Positions 22,836 to 33,951 of a stretch of 64,000 nt of DNA are shown piece by piece (the first letter of the stretch is position 1; every line of letters starts with the position of its first letter). A model generated the notes under the pieces. It ran no database searches. It saw only the letters and a program-made list of their open reading frames with translations, and had not been told where the DNA came from. The translations under genes were made by a program, and so were the position numbers. Source of the stretch: Ophioderma brevispina (lineage: Eukaryota > Echinodermata > Ophiuroidea > Amphilepidida > Ophiodermatidae); contig JAMKCH010084989.1 in assembly GCA_023653785.1 (NCBI GenBank), positions 34,469-98,468 of the forward strand, in the 5' to 3' direction.

Positions 22836-23930
22836 TACAGACTGTCCCAATAAAAACTATACAATCAAACTAAAAATTATAAAAAATATAAGCTGTGCAT
22901 TTCTGTGAGATATTTTGACTTTATTTGTTAGAACACTTACTAAGCTAAATCCTAGTTTTTATTCCATCCAATTTGATGCATCCTAACTGGAGATATTGTC
23001 AATTGAAACACAAAACATTAAAATACCACTTGGGCCAGTTTCACTGAAGGTTCAAGAAACTGAAGGTTTAAGGCAAGTAACATAATTGTGGGATTAAAAA
23101 ACCCTTGTCAACAAAGAATATTGTAGCAGATCAGAGTGAATGCATTATCATGCATTGAACTAATCAATCCAATATATTATTTTTCAAACAATGAAAGCAT
23201 CAGAAATTATGTTGGGGCGGGAAAATGGGGAACTCACTCTCAAGGGGACAATAATCATGAAATTCATGTAAATATCGGGAATTTCACTCTGAAACTAATG
23301 GAACATCCACAAGTCTCTATTGGAAGACAATGTACAGACAACACTCTAATACGGAGTGTCAATTTACCCTTCTCCTATTCCCACTGCCTCCGAGATTCCA
23401 GGAAGGAACATAATGAAAAAAAAATGTTTTGAACAATTAGAAACTACAGAGAGATGGTGGCGGGTTCAAAGGCCTCAGTGTATCTTTCAATGGAGGGTGG
23501 TTTTATGTTTCTGTCTATCTGCTAAAACCTGGAGAAGGTTGTGACGGGACAGCAAGACTGTTTGGATTGAATTTCCCAATGCCACATGGATTTTATTGGT
23601 AATTGTGATATATGTTTATAAATTATATGATATCACAAGAAGCAGCAATTTATACATATTTTTTACAATTAAAGAATGTCTTGAGTTGATTTTCAGTGGC
23701 AACCGTTTTGATGTCGGGATAGCCGAAACTGGCCCAGTGGGTTTTTGAAGTGTCTCAGATAATTGACCATAACTCCTGAAACCAGGGGACCCAAATTACA
23801 CCAACTAAAAATCTCATGAAAGCTGGAACTTTCCTAAAAAAGAATCACCTACGTCCAGTTAAATTGAGCTTGCGTTTTTGGCCAAAAAATTAATCTTTGA
23901 TTTTATAGTTTTTTCGGGGGACAGTCTGTA
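22836..23930. mobile_element. TA-flanked inverted-repeat element, about 1.1 kb
   Basis: TACAGACTGTCCC and GGGACAGTCTGTA form the ends. Similarity continues inward (AAAAACTATA-AATCAAA) for about 35 bp with few mismatches. TA at both borders fits Tc1/mariner-type insertion. The largest open frame inside (about 98 codons, 23,136-23,432) shows no transposase motif that I can recognise, so the element is called non-autonomous. Confidence 0.7.
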
Positions 23931-23934
23931 CACT

Positions 23935-24575
23935 TTTTGTGTCGCCTGCCCTAAGGCAGGAAGACACATAGGGATCACTTTGTCACTGTAGTTGTCTGTT
24001 GTTGATGTCTGTTGATGTCTGTCGATATCTGTTGTGAAAAAGGGTTAACATTTGCATGTAATAATCCCAATACTGTGAGGATTTACAAAACAACCTGGGT
24101 CACAGGTGCAACATTGGCCATTCCCCACTGTTGATGAGGTCAAACCGGTCACATGCCAAGGTCAAAGGTCATGTGAGCGTCAAGTTGCTATTAAAAATAG
24201 GCTGAAAATGTAAAATTGACCTCATTGAAAAGTTGACTGACAAGCCTCAATTGGAACCAAACTTGAATCATAGGTGCAAATTGGATCCCTCATTTGTTGA
24301 TGAGGTCAAGGTCAATACCAAGGTCAAAGGTCATGTGAGGTCAAGTTGTAAAATGGGCTGAAAAAAAAATGTAAAATTGACCTATTTGAAAAGTTGAAGT
24401 TGCAATTGGAACCAAACTTGTGTAATAGGGGCAACATGGGATCCCTCATTTGTTGATTGAGGTCAAAGTCACATATCAAGGTCAATGGTCATGTTAGGCC
24501 TATCATTCACTAACCGCCGACGGCACGGCGACACAAAGCGGTCCGAGAGGACCGATTGTATTTTTATTTTACTAT
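23935..24575. mobile_element. GTGTCG-ended element, fullest copy, with perfect DR1 words
   Basis: The left end GTGTCGCCTGCC-TAA-GGCAGGAAGACAC is itself a hairpin. The right end reads GGCACGGCGACACA, then the stem CGGTCCGAGAGGACCG. Inside, a unit of about 120 bp repeats (GAGGTCAA, AAAATGTAAAATTGACCT, AATTGGAACCAAACTTG). Perfect AGGTCAAAGGTCA occurs at 24,159 and 24,321. It ends just upstream of the HYR 9 acceptor. Confidence 0.7.
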
Positions 24576-24603
24576 CTATTACTTGCTTGTATTATCTCCA
24601 CAG

Positions 24604-24875
24604 TGGACACACACCAACCAGTTCTGCCATGTTACTGCCCAGATGAATCATGCAGTTTATCGGGGCCTGGTCAAACCAGACCATCATAACGTGGGATGAA
24701 TATGAAAGTAGCATTGTAGCCACAGATAATTCTGGTTCAGCAGTTGAAAGAGTAGGACACACACACCGAAGCTAGGTTCTTCATTGGCACCACTGACGTC
24801 AACTATGATTATGTAGATCCATCAAACAATGTTGGATATGGCTCCTTCCAGATCAACAATTATTGGAAATGTGTT
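24604..24875 (+). pseudogene. HYR exon 9, degraded
   Basis: After acceptor CTCCACAG the frame reads VDTHQPVLPCYCPDESC, then loses frame at CATCATAACG. ITWDEYESSIVATDNSG continues in the next frame, followed by a TAG and further shifts. FFIGTTDVNYDYVDPSNNVG is still visible. The C-terminal cysteine motif and the donor cannot be located, so the 3' border is approximate. Clearly a dead cassette. Confidence 0.7.
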
Positions 24876-25159
24876 ACTTAAAAAAAATGATTTGGCTGAC
24901 AGTTTGTGACGAAATTAAGTGCTTTTGCGGCAAAACATTTTACCCTAAGTTGAAATCTATGTGGGTTTTTGGGTTCAAAACCCCTACACATCCAAATTGA
25001 CTTTTTTGTCGACTTTGCAGGCAGTTGCTAAATTTTAAACCTTGAGCAACACAAGTGGTTTGAGTCCAAATGTTTTAATCAAAAAAGCACTCAATTTTGG
25101 TAAAATTGCCAGTGTGCTGCAAAATCTGAGTGAAGCCTTTTTTTATCTCACTGGCCAGA

Positions 25160-25727
25160 AATATTAGCACAATTTTTGAGAGCGCCCCCAATTTTCCCAA
25201 AATTTGATTATTTTTGCAAGTTACGTTGGTAATGTCTAGGAAACTATACCTGAGATCGAGAATGCTAAAACATGCGTATTTATCACAAAATAAACCGGGG
25301 CGATTTTTTTTTGTAATTAAAATGGGCGATTCCAGATTGGAATTAACCTTAACGGCAGAGTCTGGAAATGCTACGTTTAGGTCCGGCTCCTGATGAAATA
25401 GTGCCACCTCGAGCAAAATTAACCTCAAATTGACTTGGCTGAACTATTTAAAACAACTAAGGAGAGCGTAGACACGTACAGGGCGCTATTTCCCGTGCTT
25501 TTTCACATTGGAAGCAGTTTCAGCGGCCGTTGGTGGAATATGATGAGGGCATCCCGATAATAATATTCTAGTAGAAAAAAATTCTTCGTTTTGAACATAG
25601 GACCATTTTCGAGCTCAAACCATTCACAGGTATAGGTTAATAGCCCAGTTACCAATGAAACCGTGTTGTAAAAATCTCCAAATTTTGAAAAATTGGGGGC
25701 GCTCTTCAAAAACAATGTGCTAATATT
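25160..25727. mobile_element. Foldback element, AATATTAGCAC ends
   Basis: AATATTAGCACAATTTTTGA at the left and its near complement ending GTGCTAATATT at the right. The AGAGCGCCCCCAATTTT block is mirrored, and weaker symmetry (TTGGTAA, CTATACCTG) reaches toward the centre. No coding. Confidence 0.7.
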
Positions 25728-26727
25728 ACTTTAAGCAGGGAGAGATTTAGCAATAAGATTGCAGTCATCAGTGTTATCGTGCTAAGGGGCATCTTTCCCA
25801 GAAGTGTGTGCATCATGGGACGCAGCACATTTTTTTTTAAAATAAGATGTCTGTTCTTAGCTCTTAATTTCATCATAGAGGCATAGCTCATTTTCTTACT
25901 CCAATGCTTTGATATAGGTAATAAAACCACTTTCTCTTGATTGGATTTGACACTAATAGCATTTGCTTATGATGTGAATTACGCTCTTGGAGAGGCGGGG
26001 GGTGGGTGGGGGTGCTGGCGAGAAGGGAGTGCTGAGAATTGTCAGCACCGCCTTCTCTTGGTACAGAGACAAACCATTATTGTCAATTGATGCGCTGTGG
26101 TATGAGGCTTTGATTTTCTGTGTATAGTGAATGGGGGAAAGAAAACCATGATCCGGACCAGCAAAACTGCACTGTGAGAGCCCTGGTTATCGTTGTCAAT
26201 CTATATAAAATAAGTGACTGTACTGCCTACTTTTAATGACTTCACTTGCAAACAAATGGACTTTAGTAGGTAACATTACATCTGATGTGTGTAGGTCAAG
26301 GTAATATCTGTACAAACCTGTATTTCCATGTTTTCTCTTCTTACTCTGAAATGCGATGGGAAAATCCTATCTTGACCTCCCCACTTTTCAAAAAAGTGTT
26401 CAGGTCCCATTTACCCTGACCAATTCAAACTCAAAAGAATCACTACCCAAGATTAATCTTGGATCTACTCATAGAATCAACGATTCAACATGAGCTTTTA
26501 TCCAGGTAGGTGTATTTCCTTACCAGGGGGATCTCCAAATTGCATTATTTTTAATCCTGACCAACCAAATTTGTACCTTTTTGTTTTTGCTGAGTGCGAT
26601 TAAACCTGAGCTTAAGCAATATAAGTAAAATAATGTGCCCAGTAAGTGATGTCAAAAACAGTATGAATATCTAAAGATCTTTGCTATATTTGCTATATAT
26701 AACTCAAATTCTTCTGTCTTTTAATAG

Positions 26728-26985
26728 TTGACAATATTGATCCTGTAATCACTGGGTGTCCCCAAGACATTGTTAGCACTGCTGTCAGCAATGGACAAAA
26801 CACTCAAGTGGCTACCGTTTCATGGACCGAGCCAATGGCTATTGATAACTCCAATGAACCAGTCACAAGGACACGCACACACGCACCTGGTTCTGTCTTC
26901 CAAATTGGTACTACGACTGTCAGATACACCTTTACTGACATCTTTGGAAATTCTGCCGACTGCAGATTTAATGTTATCGTCAGTG
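26728..26985 (+). CDS. HYR domain exon 10, intact
   Basis: 258 nt (86 codons), 1-1 phase, acceptor TTTTAATAG, donor GTAAGA. A complete HYR module: NIDPVITGCPQDIV with the first cysteine, ATVSWTEPMAIDNSNEPVTR, THAPGSVFQIGTTTVRYTF, then TDIFGNSADCRFNVIV with the second cysteine. No stop or indel. Its core reads AIDNSN where most siblings have ATDNSG, a mild change. Flanked by ordinary intron on the left and a hAT-like element further right. Confidence 0.88.
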
Positions 26986-27389
26986 GTAAGAACCATTATT
27001 TTTTTGTGGAATTCTGAGGGCATGCAGTTTAAGGATGAGGATTGACTGTAACACATAGAATGAGGAAATATCGTCATGTGATTGCACAAAGGTTGCAAGT
27101 ACAATAGCTGCCATGTGATACATTTATGTGGTGCCATGCATTAGGATAAAACTCAATTGATCTTACCTTGAGTTAGCGGGTCTTGAAATGGTTCATTTGG
27201 TGACTGTGTCACCTGAAGAACCATTTCAAGAGCCACTGAACAGAGACCTGGAACAGTAGTGTGTTTGGTGGTAATTTCTAACAAATGGTAGCTCTTACAC
27301 TTCCTGCTTGGACTCACAGGACAAAATATTTTTGTAGATGATTTTTGGTAATTCTAATCCTTTGGCATCTACTGGTGACTACAGTCACT

Positions 27390-27705
27390 CAGGCGACGAA
27401 AAAAACACACAACTGTTTTAAGGGCCCGACCGACCCTGATTTTTCAGTTTTGCAAATTTTTTTTTTGTTTTTCCAAAAATCATGTAAAATCAGCCTGTTT
27501 TTAGCTCAAATTTATGAATTTTGGTTAATTTTTTTAGAAATTTTGCTTTGTAAATTTTCATTTTTTCTCCTCTGAGTTTTCAGATTTTTGGGTTATTTTT
27601 AGGCCAATTTTGACCTTCAGGAAGAAAAAAAAATCCGCCCGACCGACCAACCCTACTTGAAAGGTCCGCTCGCCCGTAAACAAGGGTTTTTTTCGTCGCC
27701 TCAGA
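27390..27705. mobile_element. Probable hAT-like MITE, AGGCGACGAAAAAAAC ends
   Basis: CAGGCGACGAAAAAAAC and GTTTTTTTCGTCGCCT are inverted. The interior has CCCGACCGACC at both sides. No clear target duplication (the flanks match at 5 of 8 positions). Confidence 0.6.
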
Positions 27706-28135
27706 GAATTTTTTGTGTGTCAAGTTTAATTCAAAAATGTCCAAATTATGCGTTTTCCTGGGTAGATTCAGAATCAGCATAAAAAAGGCAAGGAAATGAG
27801 TCCAAACAACACTAGTCTTAGCTAAGTGTTTTAGATGGGTTCAGACACAGGATTCAGACAGAATTAAAAAGGGGAAACATAATCTGTAGTAAATATCAAT
27901 CTAAACTCTTACAATTATAAATCTGTTTCAGAATGTCTGTGGTATGGCCATTTTTTTAAAACAACCAAAGCCTTTGAAATATTTGACTGATATTAAAATA
28001 AGAACTAAAATGCAGGAAAACATTAGCCACTGAAGATAATTAGTAGGAATGAATTCATAGAAAAATGTTTAGGAATTAATTTGTTGTTGTTTTCAGAAAT
28101 GAATACAAACATATTGTTTTGCTTTGCTTCAATAG

Positions 28136-28377
28136 TTACAGATGTCCCACCAATAGTCACTGGATGTCCTAACAACATCGAGGAAAACCTGGTTTCGGGC
28201 CCAAATCAAACAATCAACTGGTAGAACCTACTGGAACCGACAGTACAGGCGGAACTGTCATACCAACACAAACATACACGCCTGGTTCTGACTTCCCCCT
28301 TGGTGAAACCAGAGTGATATACACTTTTACTTTTAATGGGCTGACAACATTATGTGAATTTACAGTTACTATAGTGG
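28136..28377 (+). pseudogene. HYR exon 11, single 1-nt frameshift
   Basis: Acceptor TTCAATAG and donor GTGAGT are good. VPPIVTGCPNNIEENL and PNQTINW are in frame, then TAG. Reading one base back gives VEPTGTDSTGGTV, TYTPGSDFPLGETRVIYTF and LTTLCEFTVTIV. Length 242 nt is one short of 243, so one lost base (in the TGG before GTAGAA) explains everything. The GN dipeptide before the second cysteine is absent (NGLTTL). This could be a sequencing error or a very recent null. Confidence 0.75.
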
Positions 28378-28655
28378 GTGAGTCTCAGCTAGGCGTAAGG
28401 CCTGTAGTTGTATCTCATTAGTATTTTATTTCATCTTTTTCCAAAAATTGTTTTATTGTGTGTTCATGTACATGCTCTCTATTCTGTGTACTGCCCAGGA
28501 ACCCTTCCAATATGAACTTGAAATTTTATTTTTTATTCCCAAATCTGGGACTCCAGAGCTAAAATGTTTTGAAATTCTGTCTTGATATTTTCACATATTG
28601 AAGGCTTTGGAAACTTATTTTCTATAAATTGTGGGATCCTGGAGTAAACAATTAC

Positions 28656-29012
28656 TTAAAGACACTATCAGTGATCCACCCAAAAGAGTCAAAATATTTT
28701 AAATTTGCAGGATTAGCTTAAAAGTGAAGAATAAGTCTGTAGAATTCTTGTAAGTTATTTTTTCCAAGCAAACAATGCACACAAAAGGAAGAAAACAGCA
28801 TTGTCCAAAGAGATGAATCTCCATTGAATTGTGCGTTGTAGTAAATGTCCGTTCGGACAGTAATGACTAAAATCCCTGATTCCTGGTTTCTTTTGGTCCT
28901 ATAACTTGTGAGGTATGTTAGAATACCTAAACTTTTTACAAATATGCAAAAATCTGATTTTTGATGATTTTTTCAATTTTCTGGTGGAGCAAATCACTGA
29001 TAGTGCCTTTAA
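28656..29012. mobile_element. TTAA-bounded MITE, about 20-bp inverted ends
   Basis: TTAAAGACACTATCAGTGAT at the left and ATCACTGATAGTGCCTTTAA at the right, one mismatch, TTAA at both borders. 357 bp, non-coding. Confidence 0.85.
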
Positions 29013-29019
29013 CAGACAT

Positions 29020-29780
29020 TGACTCCAAACCAGTGATCTCAGGAACATCACATGGGGATTTTGCAACTAAAAAGCTTGAAAAGTTGGAAGTGGGGGTGAT
29101 TAGTGCGAGTTATAGGCAGTACTTCCAGGTAGTGCCCACCTGAAAGACATACTGTTTCCAAGGATTTTTTTTTTAAAATCCCAATTCTGTCCTGTATTTT
29201 TTCCTTGAAACTAATAAAAACAAGAATTAAATATATGTGTGTGTAGAGTTCAGATATAAAAGGTCAAGGATAATTTAGGGTTCATTTAAAGTCATTTTTT
29301 TCAAAATACTTAAAATACTGCTGCTTCTATAGAAATGGTGTAGTTGTTCAGAATGATCCATAAGGAGTAGGTCATATAAGATCTTTGGGCATAAGAGTTC
29401 AAAGGTCATCCAGGGGTCATTGATGAAAAATTAGCAGTATATGTTGTGTAAGCCACTTGGAGCACTATGATGCAAACATTCACTCATAACATAGAATGCA
29501 CCATCAGAATCAACCAAATATTTGGTAATGTCCTCTTGAGGATATCTAGTGAACTATGAACAAAAATGAAGGTGCTAGGATAAAAATGCACCTTAAAGAT
29601 AAACCAATTGAATTTTCTTTTCTCTTATACTGCATATGATGCCATTAGCCAGGGAATATAACTATTTTAACAGTGAGAGTGTCTGTTAAAATGTAAGCAA
29701 AACACCTTCATTAGGGACATAAAAGCTTATTTCATTGATGCATATATTTTTATGGCAAGACTTATGTGATAATTATTTGA
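29020..29780. other. Intron, no gene seen
   Basis: Intron leading to HYR 12. A GGTCA-type stretch (GTTCAAAGGTCATCCAGGGG near 29,399) resembles the dispersed GGTCA repeats. Nothing else stands out. Confidence 0.5.
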
Positions 29781-29787
29781 TTTTCAG

Positions 29788-30033
29788 ACAATGAGCCTCC
29801 AGAAATCCTAACTTGTCCACAAACCATAACACGGGCCTTGCCCATGCAGGGAATGGGAAGCACTGTGTCATGGACACCACCCACTGTCAGGGACAACTCC
29901 AATCTGCCAATCACCACCACGCAAAGCCACGAAATGGATTTCTTCTTCACTGTTGGTAACCATACGGTTGAGTATACATTTACTGATGTCAGTGGAAATA
30001 CAGCGACCTGCACATTCTTGGTGATCATTTCTT
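29788..30033 (+). CDS. HYR domain exon 12, intact, last HYR
   Basis: 246 nt (82 codons), 1-1 phase, acceptor TTTTCAG, donor GTAAGT. It encodes NEPPEILTCPQTITRAL, STVSWTPPTVRDNSNLP, DFFFTVGNHTVEYTFTDVSG, then NTATCTFLVIIS: a full HYR module with both cysteines. The family core reads TVRDNSN where TATDNSG is usual. No lesion. It is followed within 75 bp by two arrays of palindromic minisatellite. Confidence 0.88.
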
Positions 30034-30105
30034 GTAAGTTATAATTTACTTAATGTGGTTTTACTAGAGGGATAAAAGACCAAATCAATTTAATCTAGAA
30101 GAACT

Positions 30106-30865
30106 GGATAAAACAAGAGGTAGGCTTCAATATTCAGCACAGCTCTTTTCAGAGCCATCAGTAGGCTCTTTTTTAGAGCCAATCAGTAGGGATCTTTTCA
30201 GAGCAATAGTATGGCTCTTTTCAGAGCCATCAGTATGTTTTTTTCGCTATTTTACAGGGCAATCAGTAGGGCTCTTTAGAGCCATCAGTATGGCTCTTTT
30301 TAGAGCCATCAGTATGGCTCTTTTTAGAGCAATCAGTAGGTAAGGATGGCCTACATGATCAATTTTGTCCAAAGAAGTCATAAACTACTTCTGAAAAAAA
30401 GCTTGACAGTTCTGAAAACTTGTTGGTATAATATATATATATATATAGATACCTGAGATAAAAACAAGAGGTCGGATTCACTATCAGCACAGATCTTTTC
30501 AGGAGCCATCAGTAGGCTCTTTTTTAGAGCCACAAAAAATTTTTTTCAAAAAAGTATGGCTTCTTTCAGAGCCATCCAGTATGGCTTTTTCAGAGCCATC
30601 AGATGGCCTTTCAGGAGCCTACAGTATGGCTTTTTCAGGGCCATCATATGGCTGCTTTAGAGCCATCAGTATGGCTCTTTTTAGAGCCATCAGTATGGCT
30701 CTTTTTAGAGCCATCGGAGAGTAAGACTGGGCCTAACATGCTCAATATTTTGTCAAAGAAGTCATAACTAATTCTGAAAAAAAAGATTGACAGTTTCTGA
30801 CTTGTTGTTATATATATATAATATCTATATATTATATATATATATATATATATTATATTGAATAA
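30106..30865. repeat. Two arrays of a self-complementary minisatellite (AGAGCCATCAGTATGGCTCT)
   Basis: The 20-bp core AGAGCCAT-CAGT-ATGGCTCT is a perfect 8-bp stem with a 4-base loop, spaced by T runs. Array 1 is at about 30,130-30,345 and array 2 at about 30,500-30,715. Each array is preceded by AAAACAAGAGGT and followed by GTAAG-TGG-CTA, GAAGTCATAA and then (TA)n, so a unit of about 360 bp is itself duplicated in tandem. Confidence 0.85.
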
Positions 30866-31949
30866 ACAATTGCTCAAATAAAATTGGCTAATTAGTAAGA
30901 ATAATGGTAACTAGCATAATGAAGACTTGAATGTTGATCCATCATGATGAGCCATCATCCATTGCAATTTGTGCGTACGTGAATGGCCGAATTTCTGTAT
31001 TGGATTGATTCTCGCAAACTGTACTATACAATGTGCATTTTAACAAAATTGTTTGTATATCGTAGACTACTGCAACACATACACTGTTTTACTGCGTGCC
31101 AATGGGAGGTTTGACCATTTTTGAGAACTGACAAAGTCTGGGATCCTTAAAGGGCGTCTACCTTTAGACCATACAACGTTTTGATGTATTGTGCTCACTT
31201 TTTTGATTCCATTTCACCAGACAAATATTGGACGCAATCATTGGAATGCATATGTGTAGTCAAATACTGTAATGACCCGAATAGTCCCATGCTCGATTAT
31301 AACCCCCCTGAGTTTTAGAAATTCCGAAAATTTAAAGATCCGTTTATAATCCCATGCCCAAAATAATGGGCTAGACGGACGCAAATTTGGAAACCCATTT
31401 TCTTCAACAAACCTTTTAGCCTTGAATTCACAATGATATGATTTTCCATATGGAAATTCCCATTTTTTACTCGATATTCCATCTTAAGATGTTTCTAATG
31501 ACGTTGGAAACCTCTTAAAGTTTGTGAAAACATACATTTAAGAGAGAAAACGGACAAAGTGGCAAAGATGAAGCAGAAGGGACACTGGTTTGTTCACACT
31601 TCAAGTATTCTAATTCACTTAGACGTGATTCTACAATATTTCAAACTCTTGTCCTATTTCAGTATAAAAAAATAACCAATCACTGAAAGTTATTCAATTT
31701 AAATTTGTGTGGATTGTTTTGAAACTAAAAGAATATTTTGAGGTCTTGTGTAGGGTCAGACGGGCCGCATAATTTCCTTTTTTCTTTTTATTTTCCTGGT
31801 TTTCCATCATGACATTTCAGTAATACAGTTTTCAAATGCTAGAGTTAAAATTTCCCAATCTTTCAAAGATATTCAATGAGATTTCAGAGTATGATATCCA
31901 CTACTAATACTATAAAACCAAGTTTTAAATCCGGTTTTTCCCGTCAACG

Positions 31950-33310
31950 GGGGTGACTGGAATCACTCCATTTGCCAGCAACAGCCCTTACTCCTTCCTT
32001 CAATTTAACCCGAGTCAAGCTCCTCCATCCTCAAACCCAACCCTCCTACTCTCCTCATCCACTTGCCTCTTTCAATGTCTTGCTTTGGACGTCCCCTCCC
32101 CTCAAACCTCCCACCTCGAACTCAAAAAAAAAGCCCTCTTAACAACCAGTCGTCATCCTTCTCAACACATGCCCTACCAAACACAACTATTCTGTCTGCC
32201 AACGGTCCATCGCCGATTCCAAACCCCAACATCTGCATCAAGTTCTCAGTTTCATCATGTCCATCAAACTTCACACCACACATTGCTCTCATTCATTTGG
32301 CTCTCTTGTCCACCTACAAAATCCCAATCTCTTTTCGCTCAGGACACCAGTCTTACTTCCATTACAGCATCCACGGATCTAACCAAACTCTATACACCAT
32401 TCCTTTCATCTTCAAAAGGATACTTTCCCTTGCCAACAACACAATACTCTGAATAAAAGATATTACACAGTCGGGAGAGGTCATAGAAGGTCACCAAATC
32501 AAATATGGCTGCCGCCAATATCAGATGTCAATTGGTTCGGTTTTTGCGACTATTTGTTCTTTTTATGCTAAAAGACAATCGCTTTATTTAACGTTAAATT
32601 ATAGTCATTCAGGGCATGGTTAGTTATCATTTACAAAGATGAACTCTCTTCCAAGGAATGAGGGTATAGAGAAATAGAAAAATATGTACTATCGGAAAAA
32701 CGACATTTTTCAATACAGTTTGCAGTACCTTCCCAAATTGGAAGTCATGAAAGGGGAGTGGGCAGATAGGCCCAATGGCAAACAGGCAGGCCAACAATTA
32801 TTAGGTGAGTGTAGTTTGTAAGCGCCGATTTTACCATAAGCAGGGTAGACAAATCGGCACAAGCAAAGCTAAAAAAGTGCCTGCTCAAGACAAGAGATCA
32901 AAAGTAGAGGTAGAGTTATAGGGCCAGTATGGTAGTGTCATGTAGGCCAGACAATTTCGACTATTGCTTCGGCAAGATCCGGGGCAAGTCCCACCCCCAA
33001 ATTCTTTCTAGAGGCTATGGTAGGCTGTTGCAGATCACCTTTCTCTAATTCCGGTGCCTTTTTTCTTCGTTTGCTCCCTGTTCGGTGCATCTACCCCTAC
33101 CCCCCTTGTTTTGGTGGCCTCACTTCTATTTTGCGATACTGGCGACACATTTCCCTTCCATTTCTCGCCTTACTAAGTTATAAACTTTCGTACTTACCAT
33201 CTCCCCACCCATCGTGTTATTTTCTTAATTTGAAAATTTCCCTTACTCATTCAAGTACATTTACTGAGTTCTCAAATAAAGTTTGCATCTGTCTTCAGAT
33301 TGACAATAAT
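31950..33310. other. G-poor, C/T-rich tracts of unknown nature
   Basis: About 31,950-32,455 and 33,010-33,290 are very rich in C and T and poor in G on the + strand. Two overlapping open frames (167 and 129 codons) run through the first, both Ser/Pro/Leu-rich low complexity with no recognised domain. I do not call a gene. Possibly old retroelement sequence. Confidence 0.35.
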
Positions 33311-33951
33311 TAATTTATTTCGCTATTCTACCACAAAAAGCGGTTGTGTAGTTTAATTGGCCCCCCAATTATTCTTATTTTGTGAGATACTGGGGATTCT
33401 ACATTGGAGTTGAGATTGGCATCAGTGCATATCTCTGAGCTTCGGATAAATGTGATTTTCTACTCAGTTCATTGGTGGGAACATTAACAAAACGGTATAC
33501 GTTAGTTATCGTGTAACCTGGTCCAGAAGCATGCCTTAAGTATAATATAACAGTCCATGTTGAAAGCCGTGTTTGATTAGCAAAACCAAGCATAATGACC
33601 ACCAAAGATGCTTTGCAGATCTGGATTAAGTCTTGTATGTACAGAAACACCTAAGCTCTAATTATGGAGGTACACATGACACGGATCGACTCCTGTGTGG
33701 AGAGAGCCCCAATGTCATAGCAACATTAACCAATGATACAAAACCTTAAAAAGGTTATACGCTGTTTGACCCCGTGCAATTGTTACTCTTATTTTTAGAA
33801 ACAATTTTCAGCAGTGGCAAACACAATTTGAAAACTGATATAAATAAGGAAATGCAAGAGCTATTACCTCTCCAAATTTCATTAAAAAACAATTTGCAGG
33901 AATCTTGCTATATAGGCCTACAAAGGTCATGAGGACTATGTTATAGCATGG

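Noticed and set aside
23136..23432. 98-codon frame as a transposase remnant of the TA-flanked element
   Set aside because: No D-D-E/D context or helix-turn-helix that I can recognise; too short.
30106..30865. CRISPR-like array
   Set aside because: Repeats are palindromic with T-run spacers of 2 to 10 bases and the context is an animal intron.
31953..32456. 167-codon open frame
   Set aside because: Ser/Pro/Leu-rich low complexity in a C/T-rich tract, overlapped by a second open frame, with no recognised domain or splice context.
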